64,000 nt of DNA from contig JABTUS010000010.1 of assembly GCA_015075305.1 (NCBI GenBank), forward strand, positions 62,001 through 126,000. The letters run 5' to 3'. Below the pieces are notes generated by a model. The model saw nothing but the letters and a program-made list of their open reading frames with translations, was not told the origin of the DNA and did not search any database. Within the stretch, counting starts at the first letter, position 1. The number at the start of each line of letters is the position of its first letter. Shown piece by piece: positions 52,337 through 62,270 of the stretch. Source of the stretch: Opitutaceae bacterium (GTDB lineage: Bacteria > Verrucomicrobiota > Verrucomicrobiia > Opitutales > Opitutaceae). The translations under genes were made by a program, and so were the position numbers.

Positions 52337-53613
52337 TTTCTCAAAAGCTGGCGGGCGCCGATGTCGCGCCGGAAATACCTGCCGGCAAATTCCACTGTCT
52401 CGCAGGCCTGGTAGGCAGCGTGGGCGGCCGCCTTCAGTGATGTTCCGAGCGCGGTCACTCCCAGCACGCGTCCCCCGGCGGTGACAACTGCGCCGTCAGC
52501 GCGGCGGCTGGTTCCAGCGTGGTAGAAGGTGACGCCCGCCGGTGGGCGTGCGGGCAGGGTGATGAGGTCGCCCTTCGCATATGAGTTCGGATATCCCTTT
52601 GCGGCGACAACGACGCAAACCGCGGATTCTGGGCGGATTTCCAGTTTGATTTCGGGAAGGCATCCGGTGGATGCGGCCCAGAGCAGCGCGAGCACGTCGC
52701 TCTTGATCCTAGGCAGGACAACCTGGGTTTCGGGATCGCCGAAACGCGTGTTGTACTCCAGCACACTGGGCCCGGCGGGAGTGAGCATGATGCCGATGAA
52801 GAGCGTGCCGCAGAAATGGATTCCCTCCGCAGCGATGGCGTGAACGGACGGACGCACGATTTCGGTTTCGATGCGGTTCCACAGGGCGGGAGTGACAACC
52901 TCGGCGGGGGAATACGTGCCCATGCCGCCGGTGTTGGGTCCCGTGTCGCCGTCGCCGATGCGCTTGTGGTCCTGGGACGTCGGCAGCATCAAGTAGTCGC
53001 GGCCTGAAACGACCACGAGCATGGAGGTTTCCTCTCCGGTGAGGCAGTCCTCCACGAGGATTTTTCCGCCGTCCGACGAATGCAGCGCGAGCAGCGTGTG
53101 CACGGCCGCCTCGGCTTCCGCGTGGGACTGTGCAACCACGACGCCCTTGCCTGCGGCGAGGCCGTCGGCCTTGACGACGATGGGAGCCGGCCTTGCGCGA
53201 ATGTAGGCGATTGCGTCCTCCGCCTTCTGGAAGAAGGCTGCCGGCGCCGTCGGGATGCGGTATTTCTGGAGGATTTCCTTGGTGTAGATCTTGGAAGCCT
53301 CGAGTCGCGCACCATCTGCCTTGGGGCCGTAGGCGGGGATGCCGAGTGCCTGCAGGCGGTCGACGAGGCCCAGTGCCAGCGGCACTTCGGGACCGACAAC
53401 CACGAACTCCACCTTTTCCCTCCGGGTGAGTTCGACCAGGCCGTCAATGTCATCCGCGGAGACCGGGTGGCAGGTGACGTCAGAGGCGATGCCGGCGTTG
53501 CCGGGGGATGCGATCACCCTGGGGGAGGAGGGAGATGCGAGCAGCGCGCGCACCAGCGCGTGTTCGCGGCCGCCGGAGCCAACAACGAGGACTGAGCGGG
53601 GAAGAGCGGTCAT
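52333..53613 (-). CDS. purD: Phosphoribosylamine-glycine ligase
   Basis: A 426-residue ATP-grasp enzyme of purine synthesis. VLVVGSGGREHALVRALLAS (8-27) is the typical start; PVVVKADGLAAGKGVVV-like IVVKADGLAAGKGVVVAQSH, TGEETSMLVVVSG, RIGDGDTGPNTGGMGTYSPA and EYNTRFGDPETQVV are conserved. The ATG at 53613 matches the family. Follows the LOG-domain gene by 23 bp. Confidence 0.97.
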   Translation of the reverse strand: MTALPRSVLVVGSGGREHALVRALLASPSSPRVIASPGNAGIASDVTCHPVSADDIDGLVELTRREKVEFVVVGPEVPLALGLVDRLQALGIPAYGPKADGARLEASKIYTKEILQKYRIPTAPAAFFQKAEDAIAYIRARPAPIVVKADGLAAGKGVVVAQSHAEAEAAVHTLLALHSSDGGKILVEDCLTGEETSMLVVVSGRDYLMLPTSQDHKRIGDGDTGPNTGGMGTYSPAEVVTPALWNRIETEIVRPSVHAIAAEGIHFCGTLFIGIMLTPAGPSVLEYNTRFGDPETQVVLPRIKSDVLALLWAASTGCLPEIKLEIRPESAVCVVVAAKGYPNSYAKGDLITLPARPPAGVTFYHAGTSRRADGAVVTAGGRVLGVTALGTSLKAAAHAAYQACETVEFAGRYFRRDIGARQLLRK

Positions 53614-53636
53614 GAGCGAAAGAGGAAAATGCGGGA

Positions 53637-55589
53637 TCAGAGGACCTGCAGTTTCTTGCGGTAGAACGCGACAACCTCCTCGGGGTCGTCGGAGAACAGG
53701 ATGTAGTCCAGCATCCAGGCGGGAGCCCGCTGCGTGCGCACCATTTCCTGCAACTGGCCGCGGAGGTCGGCGAAGAAGGTGGAGTCGAAGAAAACGTAGG
53801 GCACGCGCTGGCGGATTCCGAGTTTCAGATTGCAGAGCTCGATGCCGATCTCCTCGAGCGTGCCCACCCCGCCGACGTTGAAGATGCAGAAATCCGCGAC
53901 CTCGAACCATTTTTGCCGGAAATGGCGGGAGTGTTCCTGAAAGGTGTTGAAGAAATCGACACCGAGCTCCGGAGGCTGGGCCTCAAGCTCGAGGAAACAC
54001 GCCCCGGTGAGCGCGCCCTGGCTTCGGGCCTGGTCGGTGGCCAGGCGCATCACTCCACCACCTCCTCCCGTGAGCACGCCGACGTTGGGTCCAACGAAGC
54101 CGGTGAGCGTGTCGATCAGCGTTGAGATCCGGCGCGTCTGCTCGACATCGAGTCCGGCGGCGCTTCCGTAGAACGCGAGGATGGTTGCGCCCTCGAAGCG
54201 TTTCACCAGTTCCTCCCGAATGAAGAACCCCTGGTCCTTCTTGTAGGTGTGGATGTACAGGTCGCCCATGGCGGTGTTGTACCAGTACACGTCGAGTCCG
54301 ATGGCGTAGAAGCTGTCGAGCCGGCTGTGCGCGTTGCTGGAGAGGAAGAAACCGTGGGTGCGCGACGGTTTGCGAAAGACGATGCGGCGCAGCTTGAGCT
54401 CGTGGATGCGGGTGAGGAGCTCGATGTTCTCGAACAGATTCGGAAAGTAATCGATCAGCAGGGTGTCGGCGTCAGGCGGGGCGTTGTCGAGCGCCTGCAC
54501 CATGGTCTTGTAGCCGCAGGCGTCGAGTCGCGCCTCGGCGAGTTTTCCCCGGAGGCTGGGAGGGCTGCCCGCCTGAAAGAAAAGGCAGGCGTTCTCCATC
54601 AGGGCGCTCTGACCGCGCACGGTGATCGTGGTCTTGGGGCGGGCCTCGGCGGTGCTTTTCGGGGGATTTTCGTCGAGGCACTGGTAGATGTCGGTGACGG
54701 TCGAGAGCAGCCGGGTGCGGCGCCGGGCGATGGCCTTGGTTTCAGGGTCGGCGGGCGGTGGCGCGCGGAAAATCTCGACGGAGACGAGTGGATTCACGAC
54801 CGGCTGGTCGCCGGTGTTGTAGATCTCCAGCATGACGTTCGTGCCGAAGGTCTTGAGGGGATCCAGGAGCACGGCGCTGGTGTGGATGCCGAAGTGTCCC
54901 TCGCCCTGGTTGAGCACGACGTAGTGCTCCTTCAGATACATGGAGCAGCTTGTCAGGATGCCCGAGCGGGGGGGGACGGTGAGCGGTGAGGCTTCATGGC
55001 GGATCTGGACCTTGTCGAGGTAGGACCGTCCGGCCTCGCCGGATACAAGGCGCTCGAAGCTGCCGCGCGGGAGCTTGGGATTGAGCGAGTAGGTGACCTG
55101 GTGGGGCGTGAGATAGACGCGCCCGTCGCGGTCTATGCTGATGGTGTTGGGCAGCTTGATCTTGTTCGACTTGACGCTCGCCCAGATCTCGCCGGTGGTC
55201 AGCTTGGCTGCGGGCGGGGCGTAGTAGAGGCGCCCGACGGGGACCCCGGGCCGGAGCAGCTTTTTCCAGAAAGGGGTGTTGGGAAAGCTGGTGTCGTAGA
55301 TGAATGCATCGGCCTCGATGGTGAGGCGGTTGCCGTCGATGCAGAAGGGGCCGCGCATGAGCATTTCGATGCCGATGCGCGCGAGGGTGCTTCTCAGGGT
55401 GAATCGCACGTCGGCGAGGTGGGCCTTGAGAAACTCGAATTCAGCCGGGTTTCTTGGCCAGAAGGCGAGGGTGAGAATGGCGCCGGCGTCGTCCTTTGGC
55501 TTAACCAGAAGGATTTGTCCGTCCTGGCTGGTCCAAAATTGGTCGTGATGCATGGTCGAGACGGACCAATCAACCGGTGTTGCTGGCAT
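53637..55589 (-). CDS. LOG-domain protein with large unknown N-terminal region
   Basis: A 650-residue protein. Residues about 468-645 form a Rossmann-like LOG/SLOG domain: ILAFYGSAAGLDVEQTRRIS, NVGVLTGGGGGVMRLATDQA, then NVGGVGTLEEIGIELCNLKL (about residue 565-585), where GGVGTLEE replaces the PGGxGTxxE of cytokinin phosphoribohydrolases. Residues 1-430 match no domain I know; they have two beta-rich parts. No signal peptide. Just upstream of purD; a nucleotide-linked role is a guess. An alternative start is 55553. Confidence 0.8.
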   Translation of the reverse strand: MPATPVDWSVSTMHHDQFWTSQDGQILLVKPKDDAGAILTLAFWPRNPAEFEFLKAHLADVRFTLRSTLARIGIEMLMRGPFCIDGNRLTIEADAFIYDTSFPNTPFWKKLLRPGVPVGRLYYAPPAAKLTTGEIWASVKSNKIKLPNTISIDRDGRVYLTPHQVTYSLNPKLPRGSFERLVSGEAGRSYLDKVQIRHEASPLTVPPRSGILTSCSMYLKEHYVVLNQGEGHFGIHTSAVLLDPLKTFGTNVMLEIYNTGDQPVVNPLVSVEIFRAPPPADPETKAIARRRTRLLSTVTDIYQCLDENPPKSTAEARPKTTITVRGQSALMENACLFFQAGSPPSLRGKLAEARLDACGYKTMVQALDNAPPDADTLLIDYFPNLFENIELLTRIHELKLRRIVFRKPSRTHGFFLSSNAHSRLDSFYAIGLDVYWYNTAMGDLYIHTYKKDQGFFIREELVKRFEGATILAFYGSAAGLDVEQTRRISTLIDTLTGFVGPNVGVLTGGGGGVMRLATDQARSQGALTGACFLELEAQPPELGVDFFNTFQEHSRHFRQKWFEVADFCIFNVGGVGTLEEIGIELCNLKLGIRQRVPYVFFDSTFFADLRGQLQEMVRTQRAPAWMLDYILFSDDPEEVVAFYRKKLQVL

Positions 55590-55741
55590 GACTCAAGCGA
55601 GTATCTCCTGATTGCACCTGGCTTGAAACCTTGTTCCGGCGGCGGCCTGAACCATTAGAGTTTGCCAACGCAACGCAGCAGCGTACGCTGGCATATTTTC
55701 CGCAACAAACATCGATGTTCTGGATCTCAACACCTTCACGC

Positions 55742-56527
55742 ATGAATCTCACACGCATTTTCACCACGGTTGCAGTGACAGTCGCCTGCGCCCATCTGAC
55801 CCACGCGCAGACTCCGCCTGCCCCTTCGCCTGAATCGGCCGCAGCCGCCACGGCAGCGCCAGTGCTGAAATTTTCCGAAGATCAGCTGCTTGAAACGTTT
55901 GGCTGGTTTGTCGGAAAGCGCATCGGGATAACCGAGCTGAAGTTTACGCCGGAGCAGACCGCAATGATCATCAAGGGGCTGCAAATTGCCGCGGCCGGCA
56001 GCGACGCCCCCTACAAGCTCGAGGAAATCGGACCCGAGATGGACAAATTTCTGCAGCAGAAGCAGCAGCAGTACCTGGATGTCCTGAAGCAGGAGGGACT
56101 CGCGGCCTCCACAAAATTTCTGGCGGAAGTTAAGGCGAAACCCGGGGTCACAACCCTTCCCAGCGGGCTGGCTTACGAAATCGTCCAGCCGGGATCAGGA
56201 GAATATCCGAAGCCGACCGACACCGTGAAGGTGCACTATACGGGCAAACTGATCGATGGCAGCGTGTTTGACAGCTCTGTTCAGCGCAACGAACCCTCGG
56301 AATTCGCCCTGGATCAGGTCATCCCAGGGTGGACGGAAGGACTTCAGAAAATCAACAAGGGCGGAAAGATTAAGCTCTATGTTCCGCCGCACCTGGGCTA
56401 TGGCGACGACGCCCGTCCCGGCATACCGCCGGCTTCGACGCTCATCTTTGATGTCGAGCTCCTTGATTTGACGCCCGCTGCTCCGGCAGCTGCAGCCACA
56501 CCGGCGGCGAATCCGGGCGCGAAGTAG
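55742..56527 (+). CDS. Exported FKBP-type peptidyl-prolyl isomerase
   Basis: A 261-residue protein with a signal peptide (NLTRIFTTVAVTVACAHLTH). An N-terminal helical dimerisation region (about 40-130), including FLQQKQQQYLDVLKQEGLAA, is followed by an FKBP domain: VKVHYTGKLIDGSVFDSS, IPGWTEGLQKINKGGKIKLY and VPPHLGYGDDARPGIPPAST. Layout is that of Mip/FkpA periplasmic foldases. Ends in an Ala/Pro-rich tail. Confidence 0.94.
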   Translation: MNLTRIFTTVAVTVACAHLTHAQTPPAPSPESAAAATAAPVLKFSEDQLLETFGWFVGKRIGITELKFTPEQTAMIIKGLQIAAAGSDAPYKLEEIGPEMDKFLQQKQQQYLDVLKQEGLAASTKFLAEVKAKPGVTTLPSGLAYEIVQPGSGEYPKPTDTVKVHYTGKLIDGSVFDSSVQRNEPSEFALDQVIPGWTEGLQKINKGGKIKLYVPPHLGYGDDARPGIPPASTLIFDVELLDLTPAAPAAAATPAANPGAK

Positions 56528-56570
56528 CGCTGGATTTGCACAGGATGGTGCGCCAATCAGGGTGGAGGCT

Positions 56571-57431
56571 TCAGGCCCGTTTCTCCACCCTGACGTCGGT
56601 GAACAGCGAACTGCGGACGCGGGTGGAGCTGTAGATGCTTCCCTGGATTGGATTCACGCTTTCGGCGGACGGCGCATGTGCAACGGGAATGAAGGAGTCA
56701 TCGCAAAACACTCCATGCGTTGGATCGACGCCCTTCCATCCCGCGCCTGGAAGATAGACCTCCGCCCATGCGTGCATGGCGCCGAGTGACCGGTGGCTGT
56801 CGTCGGTTTCTGAATACACGTAGCCGCTGACAAAGCGCGCCGCCAGACCCAGCGTCCGGAACAGCGCCACGAGCAGCACGGCGTAGTCGCGGCACGCGCC
56901 GCTTCCGCGCGCCAGCGTCGTGCGGGCGTCCTGGATGTCCGGGTCCTCGCGGCGGACGTAGTTCATGTTTGAATACAGGAGCTGGTTGAGGCCGCTGATG
57001 AACGAGACGGTCTCCCCGGGGCGCTTGAATGCCTGGGCGTCCAGCCAGGCGCGAAGAGCGCGCTGGGTTTCCTCGGGCGGCGGCGCCAGATAGGACGACA
57101 GATTGAAGCGCTCGGATGGTTCGTAGGCAAAGGGGAAGCTGGCGGCGCCGGGTCTGAGTATGAAATCGAAGGGGTTGCCGTCGCGGGTTTCGACATCGAA
57201 GTCCGTTCGAATGCTCAAGGCGCGGGCGCCGTCCCAGAACCAGGCGATTGCGTGCTCGACGTCGTGTGCGTCCCGGGCCCAGACGATCTTTGCTTCGGGA
57301 GAGATGTTGAAGTTGAAGCTGCTGACCCGCCGGAGAGGGGTTTCCCGCGGATGAAGGTAGAGCAGGTGCGGCGAGAACCTGACGACCCCGTCGTATTCGT
57401 ATCTGCTCAGGTGTGTGACGTGGAGTTTCAT
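56571..57431 (-). CDS. Transglutaminase-like protein
   Basis: A 286-residue protein of the bacterial transglutaminase/cysteine peptidase group. An N-terminal beta domain (1-150) is followed by the catalytic Cys in ARGSGACRDYAVLLVALFR (near 180), the His in GAMHAWAEVYLPGAGWKG and a downstream Asp in VDPTHG. These proteins often occur in two-gene modules with an alpha-E or DUF403 protein; no such partner is beside it here. Confidence 0.9.
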   Translation of the reverse strand: MKLHVTHLSRYEYDGVVRFSPHLLYLHPRETPLRRVSSFNFNISPEAKIVWARDAHDVEHAIAWFWDGARALSIRTDFDVETRDGNPFDFILRPGAASFPFAYEPSERFNLSSYLAPPPEETQRALRAWLDAQAFKRPGETVSFISGLNQLLYSNMNYVRREDPDIQDARTTLARGSGACRDYAVLLVALFRTLGLAARFVSGYVYSETDDSHRSLGAMHAWAEVYLPGAGWKGVDPTHGVFCDDSFIPVAHAPSAESVNPIQGSIYSSTRVRSSLFTDVRVEKRA

Positions 57432-57443
57432 CGGCGGGGGATC

Positions 57444-58550
57444 CTATGGCAGGGGTTGGGCTTGGAGGGAAGATCGCAGGTCGGCGACAAATCGATCAAT
57501 GTCATCCTGGCGCGTGTCCCAGGAGCACATGAGCCGGTATCCGTGCGCGCCGATGAAGTTGTAGAAGTGCCAGCCCCTTTCATGCATCCGCTTCGCGGTC
57601 TCGGCGGGGAAGCTGACAAAAAGTGCGTTGACCTCGGGTTCCACGAGTATGCGCACGTCCGGAAGCCGGCGCAGGGAGTCCGCCAGCCGCCGGGTCATGG
57701 CGTTGGCGTGGCCGGCGTGGCGAAGCCAGGCGCCCGACTCCAGCAGTCCGAGCCATTGCGAGCTCAGGAAGCGCATTTTCGAAGCGAGCTGCCCGGCCTG
57801 TTTGCACCGGTAGTCGAATTCGCGGGCGAGTGCGGGGTTGAAGAATACAACGGCCTCGCTGGTGGTCATGCCGTTCTTGGTGCCGCCGAAGCACAGCACA
57901 TCGACCCCGGATCTCCACGTGATGTCGGCGGGGGTGATGGCGCGGCCGGAAGGGCCTCCTTTCCCGGCGAGGGCCGCCGCCGCATTGGAAAACCGCGAGC
58001 CGTCCATGTGCACCGCCAGGCCGTGACGCCTGGCGATCGAGCTGAGCGCGATGATCTCCTCGACTGAGTAGACCGTGCCCCACTCCGTGGACTGCGTCAG
58101 CGAGAGTACCCGCGCCTTGGGGAAGTGAATGTCAGTTCGCTTCAGGATCAGCGACTCCACGGCTTCGGGGGTCAGTTTGCCGTCGCGTCCTGGCGAGGTG
58201 AGGATCTTCGTGCCGTTGGAGAAAAACTCAGGGGCGCCGCACTCATCCGTCTCCACGTGCGCCGCCTCATGGCAGATCACGCTGTGATAGCTCTGGCAGA
58301 GCGAGGCGAGCGACAGCGAATTTGCGGCCGTGCCGTTGAAGACAAAAAACACTTCGGCGTCGGGCTTGTCGAATACGGCGCGGATGCGGTCGCACGCGCG
58401 CCGGGTCCATTCGTCTGTTCCGTAGCTTGGAAGCCGACCCTGGTTGGCCGCCTCCAGGGAGGCCCACGCTTCCGGGCAGATGCCCGAGGTGTTGTCGCTG
58501 GCAAAATGGTAGTCGAGGTGCGGCTTGTTTTCCGCCGATCTGTCTGGCAT
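57444..58550 (-). CDS. ltaE: Low-specificity threonine aldolase-type PLP enzyme
   Basis: A 368-residue PLP fold-type I enzyme. FASDNTSGICPEAWASLEAA, VFFVFNGTAANSLSLASLCQ, LSLTQSTEWGTVYSVEEI and VLCFGGTKNGMTTSEAVVFF carry the PLP Lys in GGTKNG. It cleaves threonine to glycine and acetaldehyde, or is a beta-eliminating lyase of that group. The ATG at 58550 is chosen by family length; it faces aroK. Confidence 0.9.
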   Translation of the reverse strand: MPDRSAENKPHLDYHFASDNTSGICPEAWASLEAANQGRLPSYGTDEWTRRACDRIRAVFDKPDAEVFFVFNGTAANSLSLASLCQSYHSVICHEAAHVETDECGAPEFFSNGTKILTSPGRDGKLTPEAVESLILKRTDIHFPKARVLSLTQSTEWGTVYSVEEIIALSSIARRHGLAVHMDGSRFSNAAAALAGKGGPSGRAITPADITWRSGVDVLCFGGTKNGMTTSEAVVFFNPALAREFDYRCKQAGQLASKMRFLSSQWLGLLESGAWLRHAGHANAMTRRLADSLRRLPDVRILVEPEVNALFVSFPAETAKRMHERGWHFYNFIGAHGYRLMCSWDTRQDDIDRFVADLRSSLQAQPLP

Positions 58551-58645
58551 GGGGGCATTCTCGCCGCACGCGGGCGTTGCGTGAAGCGGATTTTTTATTC
58601 GTTGGCAGACGGACTCCGGCGCTGAATCATCGCCGACCTGACCGG

Positions 58646-59227
58646 ATGACTGCGCCCGCAACCAATAATCCAGGACCGAATCTCTACCTTGTGGGCTTCA
58701 TGGGCACAGGCAAAAGCACCATTGGCCGCGCGGTGGGCCAAAGGCTGGGTTATGCCGTGATGGACAGCGACCATGAAATTGAGCGCGTCGCCGGCAAACC
58801 GGTCACGGAAATCTTCGCTCAGGAGGGAGAGGCGGCCTTTCGTGCGATGGAGCGCGAATTCGTGGAGAAAGGGCATCCGTCGTCGGGTCAGATTGTGGCG
58901 TGCGGAGGCGGGCTGGTCGTTCCTGAGGGCATGCTGGGACTGTTGCATCAAAAGGGCGTGGTGATATGCCTGCATGCCTCGATCGAAACCATTTTGAAAC
59001 GGACCCAGGGCCAGCGGCATCGACCGCTGCTCAATGTGGCCGACCCCGACGAGCGCATACGCACATTGTATGCTGCACGCGAGCCCATCTATCGAAGGAC
59101 GGGGACCATCATCCTGACGGATGGGCGTCCGCTGCATGACATCGTGGCCCATGTCATTCGCGCCTACCGGCGGGAGGCATCGGAGTGGGCGCGCCAGCGG
59201 CGGAGCCCGGGCGCGGCACCCTCGTAA
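58646..59227 (+). CDS. aroK: Shikimate kinase
   Basis: A 193-residue P-loop kinase. LYLVGFMGTGKSTIGRAVGQ carries Walker A, MDSDHEIERVAG holds the substrate Asp, VACGGGLVVPEGML gives the Gly-Gly loop and RHRPLLNVADPDERI has the lid arginines. It makes shikimate 3-phosphate in aromatic synthesis, alongside trpB further on. The tail is Ser/Arg-rich. Confidence 0.95.
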   Translation: MTAPATNNPGPNLYLVGFMGTGKSTIGRAVGQRLGYAVMDSDHEIERVAGKPVTEIFAQEGEAAFRAMEREFVEKGHPSSGQIVACGGGLVVPEGMLGLLHQKGVVICLHASIETILKRTQGQRHRPLLNVADPDERIRTLYAAREPIYRRTGTIILTDGRPLHDIVAHVIRAYRREASEWARQRRSPGAAPS

Positions 59228-59233
59228 GGCGCG

Positions 59234-59641
59234 TCAGTGCCCGGCGAAGACCGCGGCCATCTTTTCGGAGAAACCCGGCGGTGGCCGAACGGGGCGACCG
59301 GATCTGTCGATGAAAGCGTGCAGGGTCGAACCCGTTGCAAGCCGCTCGGTGCCACGCAGAACCTCGTAGTCGAGCTTGATGCGCAGGAGCGGTCGTTCGC
59401 GCATGGTGGTTACGATGACAAGGTCATCGTCGTAATGGGCGGGCCGGAAGTACTTGATGTTGACCTCCAGCACCGGGAGACGGAATCCCTCAGCCTCAAG
59501 AGCGCGGTAGGGGAGCCCGTGCTCCTTCAGGAGATTGGTGCGGCCGACCTCGAACCATGGCAGAAAACTGCCGTGGTAGACGATGCCCATCATGTCCGTT
59601 TCCGCGTAGCGGACCTGGATCGCCGTCCGTGACTGTATCAT
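59234..59641 (-). CDS. YbgC-type acyl-CoA thioesterase (hotdog fold)
   Basis: A 135-residue hotdog protein: IQVRYAETDMMGIVYHGSFL, with the Asp in AETDMMGIVYH as catalytic residue, and WFEVGRTNLLKEHGLPY. It hydrolyses acyl-CoA or acts in the Tol-Pal/ phenylacetate groups. Its ATG overlaps the stop of the upstream glycosyltransferase (ATGA). Confidence 0.93.
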   Translation of the reverse strand: MIQSRTAIQVRYAETDMMGIVYHGSFLPWFEVGRTNLLKEHGLPYRALEAEGFRLPVLEVNIKYFRPAHYDDDLVIVTTMRERPLLRIKLDYEVLRGTERLATGSTLHAFIDRSGRPVRPPPGFSEKMAAVFAGH

Positions 59642-60798
59642 GACAGCGTTCCGCGTGGGTGCGGATCGTTGAAGAGCAGGTTTGCGGCCTTTTGCCAGGT
59701 ATTGCGTCGCGCCCAGGAGCGACCGGCCTCTCCCATGCGCAGGCGCAGGTCGGAGTCGCTGATCAGGCGCTCAAATGCCGCCGTGAGCTGGGCGGGATAA
59801 TTCGGCGGAACGCAAAGGCCGGTGACTCCGTCGACGACGGCCTCAGAGACGCCTCCGATGGAATGCGCCACGACGGGCAGCCCGTGTGCGGCGGCTTCGA
59901 GGTAGACGAGACCGAATCCCTCCACGCTCTGGCGGTAGTCGATGCTCGTCATGGCAAAGATGTCGGCGCGGTCATAGATCCGATCCAGTTCGTCGTCGGG
60001 CAGTTCACCGAAGAAACGGACCTTCAGGTCGCTCTGCGTCGCGGTTTCGCGCAGCTTCTGCTCGTACTGGCGCCGGTTGTGCTCCCCGACGATCCAGTAT
60101 TCGATGCGCTGGCGGAATCGGGGAGCGAGCGCCTGAAGTGACTGGAGCGTGAGCATCTGTCCCTTGCGGGGATGGAGACGGCCGACCGTAAGGACGATGA
60201 GTTTGTCCCTCGAGCGATCCGCCGGCGAGTCGGGCACGACGGCGAAGTCTGATCGGAGGGCGCCTGGGGTGAGGAAGGTTTTTCCCTTTGCGGCGGGAAA
60301 ACGCTCGGTCAGGAGGTTGTGCGTGTAGTGGCTGAGTGTGCTGATGCGCGATGCCCGGGAGATCAGGCGGTTCGTCAACCGGCGGGTGACGGGATTGCTG
60401 TGGAAGCGCAGGATTTCGGAGCCGTGAAAAGTCAGGACCAGTTGTTTTGGGCGAAAGGCGGGGATCCCGAGCAGCAGCATCATGGCAAGCATGGGTCCCG
60501 GCTCCGGCAGATACACCGTGGCGTAGCGCAGGCGCCGCCGCTCGGCGATCAATTGAGAAGCCAGTTTGACCTGGCAGCGAAAGTCCTGGGTCCCTGGCAG
60601 CGGGAGCCTGCGCAACCTGAAGGGCCAGGGTTTTTCCCGGATCGAAGTGGAGGCCGATTGCGCCCACACCTCCACGTCGAACCCAAGTCCGGCGGATGCC
60701 TTGGCGATCTCTTCGGCGAAGGTCGCGATTCCACCCCGCTTCGGGTAGAATTCGTGCGTTATCAGGAAAAGCTGGCGGGTTTGCGCGGTGGCGCTCAT
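59638..60798 (-). CDS. GT4-family glycosyltransferase
   Basis: A 386-residue GT-B glycosyltransferase of family 4. The start FLITHEFYPKRGGIATFAEE, the central VLTVGRLHPRKGQMLTLQSL, the donor-site EGFGLVYLEAAAHGLPVVAH with the E-x7-E pair, and GVSEAVVDGVTGLCVPP are typical. Acceptor unknown. The ATG at 60798 matches family starts. Confidence 0.94.
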   Translation of the reverse strand: MSATAQTRQLFLITHEFYPKRGGIATFAEEIAKASAGLGFDVEVWAQSASTSIREKPWPFRLRRLPLPGTQDFRCQVKLASQLIAERRRLRYATVYLPEPGPMLAMMLLLGIPAFRPKQLVLTFHGSEILRFHSNPVTRRLTNRLISRASRISTLSHYTHNLLTERFPAAKGKTFLTPGALRSDFAVVPDSPADRSRDKLIVLTVGRLHPRKGQMLTLQSLQALAPRFRQRIEYWIVGEHNRRQYEQKLRETATQSDLKVRFFGELPDDELDRIYDRADIFAMTSIDYRQSVEGFGLVYLEAAAHGLPVVAHSIGGVSEAVVDGVTGLCVPPNYPAQLTAAFERLISDSDLRLRMGEAGRSWARRNTWQKAANLLFNDPHPRGTLS

Positions 60799-60865
60799 GC
60801 GCGATGGATCGTCGTTCAGGGAAGCATCAGGCAACCCCCTACGCAAGACTCATGAGTTCACCGGC

Positions 60866-60941
60866 TGGTGCCCCCACCGTGACTCGAACACGGATCATTC
60901 GTTTAGGAAACGAACGCTCTATCCACTTGAGCTATGGGGAC
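60866..60941 (-). tRNA. tRNA-Arg (anticodon CCU), with encoded CCA
   Basis: On the minus strand the sequence starts GTCCCCATAGCTCAAGTGG and ends GGTGGGGGCACCA. The 7-bp acceptor stem, the D arm, the anticodon loop TTCCTAA in a TTCGT/ACGAA stem, and the TTCGAGT T-arm are all present. The loop gives anticodon CCT (reads AGG). The 3' CCA is genome-encoded. Confidence 0.95.
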
Positions 60942-61046
60942 GAACAATGGGCACGACCGTGAACAAAGGTTTGGCAATCTACGAACACTTTTTGGAACCG
61001 CCTCTCCGCGCAGCGCCCGGGGGAACGGCGGTCCACCAGACTGCAC

Positions 61047-62270
61047 TCAGAGTGTAAAATTGTCGCCGGTGCCGTGGTGTTCGATCATGTAGTCCATGTC
61101 CTTGTCGCCGCGGCCGCTGAGATTGACCAGAACCGTGCGCGCCTCCGTTGGATTCTGGCGTGCGAGCCGGATGGCGTGCGCGACGGCGTGGGAACTTTCG
61201 AGAGCGGGAATGATGCCTTCGTTGCGACTCAGCACGTAGAAAGCTTCCACGGCCTCCTTGTCGGAAGCCGCGTAATATTTCACCCGGCCGGAATCCTTGA
61301 GATGGCAGTGCTCGGGGCCGACGCCGGGATAATCCAGACCGCTGGCAATCGAGTGCACGGGTGCCGGCTCGCCTTTTTCATCCTGCAGCAGGTAACAGCG
61401 GAATCCATGGATGAGCCCTTCCCTTCCGTAGGTCATGGTTGCCGCGTGATTGCCCAGAGTTGAATTCCTGCCGAGCGGCTCGACTCCATGGATCTCCACA
61501 GGATCGTCGATGAATCCGGCGAAAAGGCCCATGGCGTTGCTGCCGCCGCCGACGCAGGCGGCGACGATGTCCGGCAGGTTGCCGGTCATCTCGAGGAACT
61601 GCTCGCGTGCCTCGATTCCGACGACGTGCTGGAAATCGCGGACCATCATGGGGAAGGGATGCGGGCCGACAACGGAGCCGATGCAGTAGATCTGGTTGAC
61701 GGGATCCTGGATGTAGGCGACTAGCGCGGCGTCAACAGCCTCCTTGAGGGTTTTCAGGCCGTGCGTTGCGGGAATCACCCGTGCGCCGAGGATTTTCATG
61801 CGGGCGACATTGGGAGCCTGTTTGGCGATATCCACCTCGCCCATGTAGATGTCGCACTCGAGTCCGAAATAGGCCGCGGCCGTTGCGAGTGCGACGCCAT
61901 GCTGTCCCGCGCCGGTTTCGGCGATGAGCTTCCGCTTTCCCATGAAGCGGGCGAGCAGGCCTTCTCCCATGCAGTGATTCAGTTTGTGGGCGCCGGTGTG
62001 GTTGAGATCCTCGCGCTTCAGGTAGATCTGCGTCCGCCCGAGTTTCTTCGAGAGCCGTGCCGCGTGATAGGTTGGTGTCGGACGCCCCTGGAAATGCCGG
62101 CGGATGCGGCGGAGCTCCTCAATGAATTCGTGGGAGCGTGAAACAACCGCATAGGCGTCGCGCACCTCCGCGAGCGGTTTCTCAAGTTCCGGCGGGACAA
62201 AAATGCCGCCGTATCTGCCGAAGAATCCGGAGGCATCAGGTGAGTTTCGCAGCTGTGAGGAGGGGCTCAT
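61047..62270 (-). CDS. trpB: Tryptophan synthase beta chain
   Basis: A 407-residue PLP enzyme making tryptophan from indole and serine. [37 protein letters not shown] with the PLP Lys, [38 protein letters not shown] and [12 protein letters not shown] are conserved. No trpA is adjacent. The ATG at 62270 is preferred by family length. Confidence 0.97.
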   Translation of the reverse strand: MSPSSQLRNSPDASGFFGRYGGIFVPPELEKPLAEVRDAYAVVSRSHEFIEELRRIRRHFQGRPTPTYHAARLSKKLGRTQIYLKREDLNHTGAHKLNHCMGEGLLARFMGKRKLIAETGAGQHGVALATAAAYFGLECDIYMGEVDIAKQAPNVARMKILGARVIPATHGLKTLKEAVDAALVAYIQDPVNQIYCIGSVVGPHPFPMMVRDFQHVVGIEAREQFLEMTGNLPDIVAACVGGGSNAMGLFAGFIDDPVEIHGVEPLGRNSTLGNHAATMTYGREGLIHGFRCYLLQDEKGEPAPVHSIASGLDYPGVGPEHCHLKDSGRVKYYAASDKEAVEAFYVLSRNEGIIPALESSHAVAHAIRLARQNPTEARTVLVNLSGRGDKDMDYMIEHHGTGDNFTL

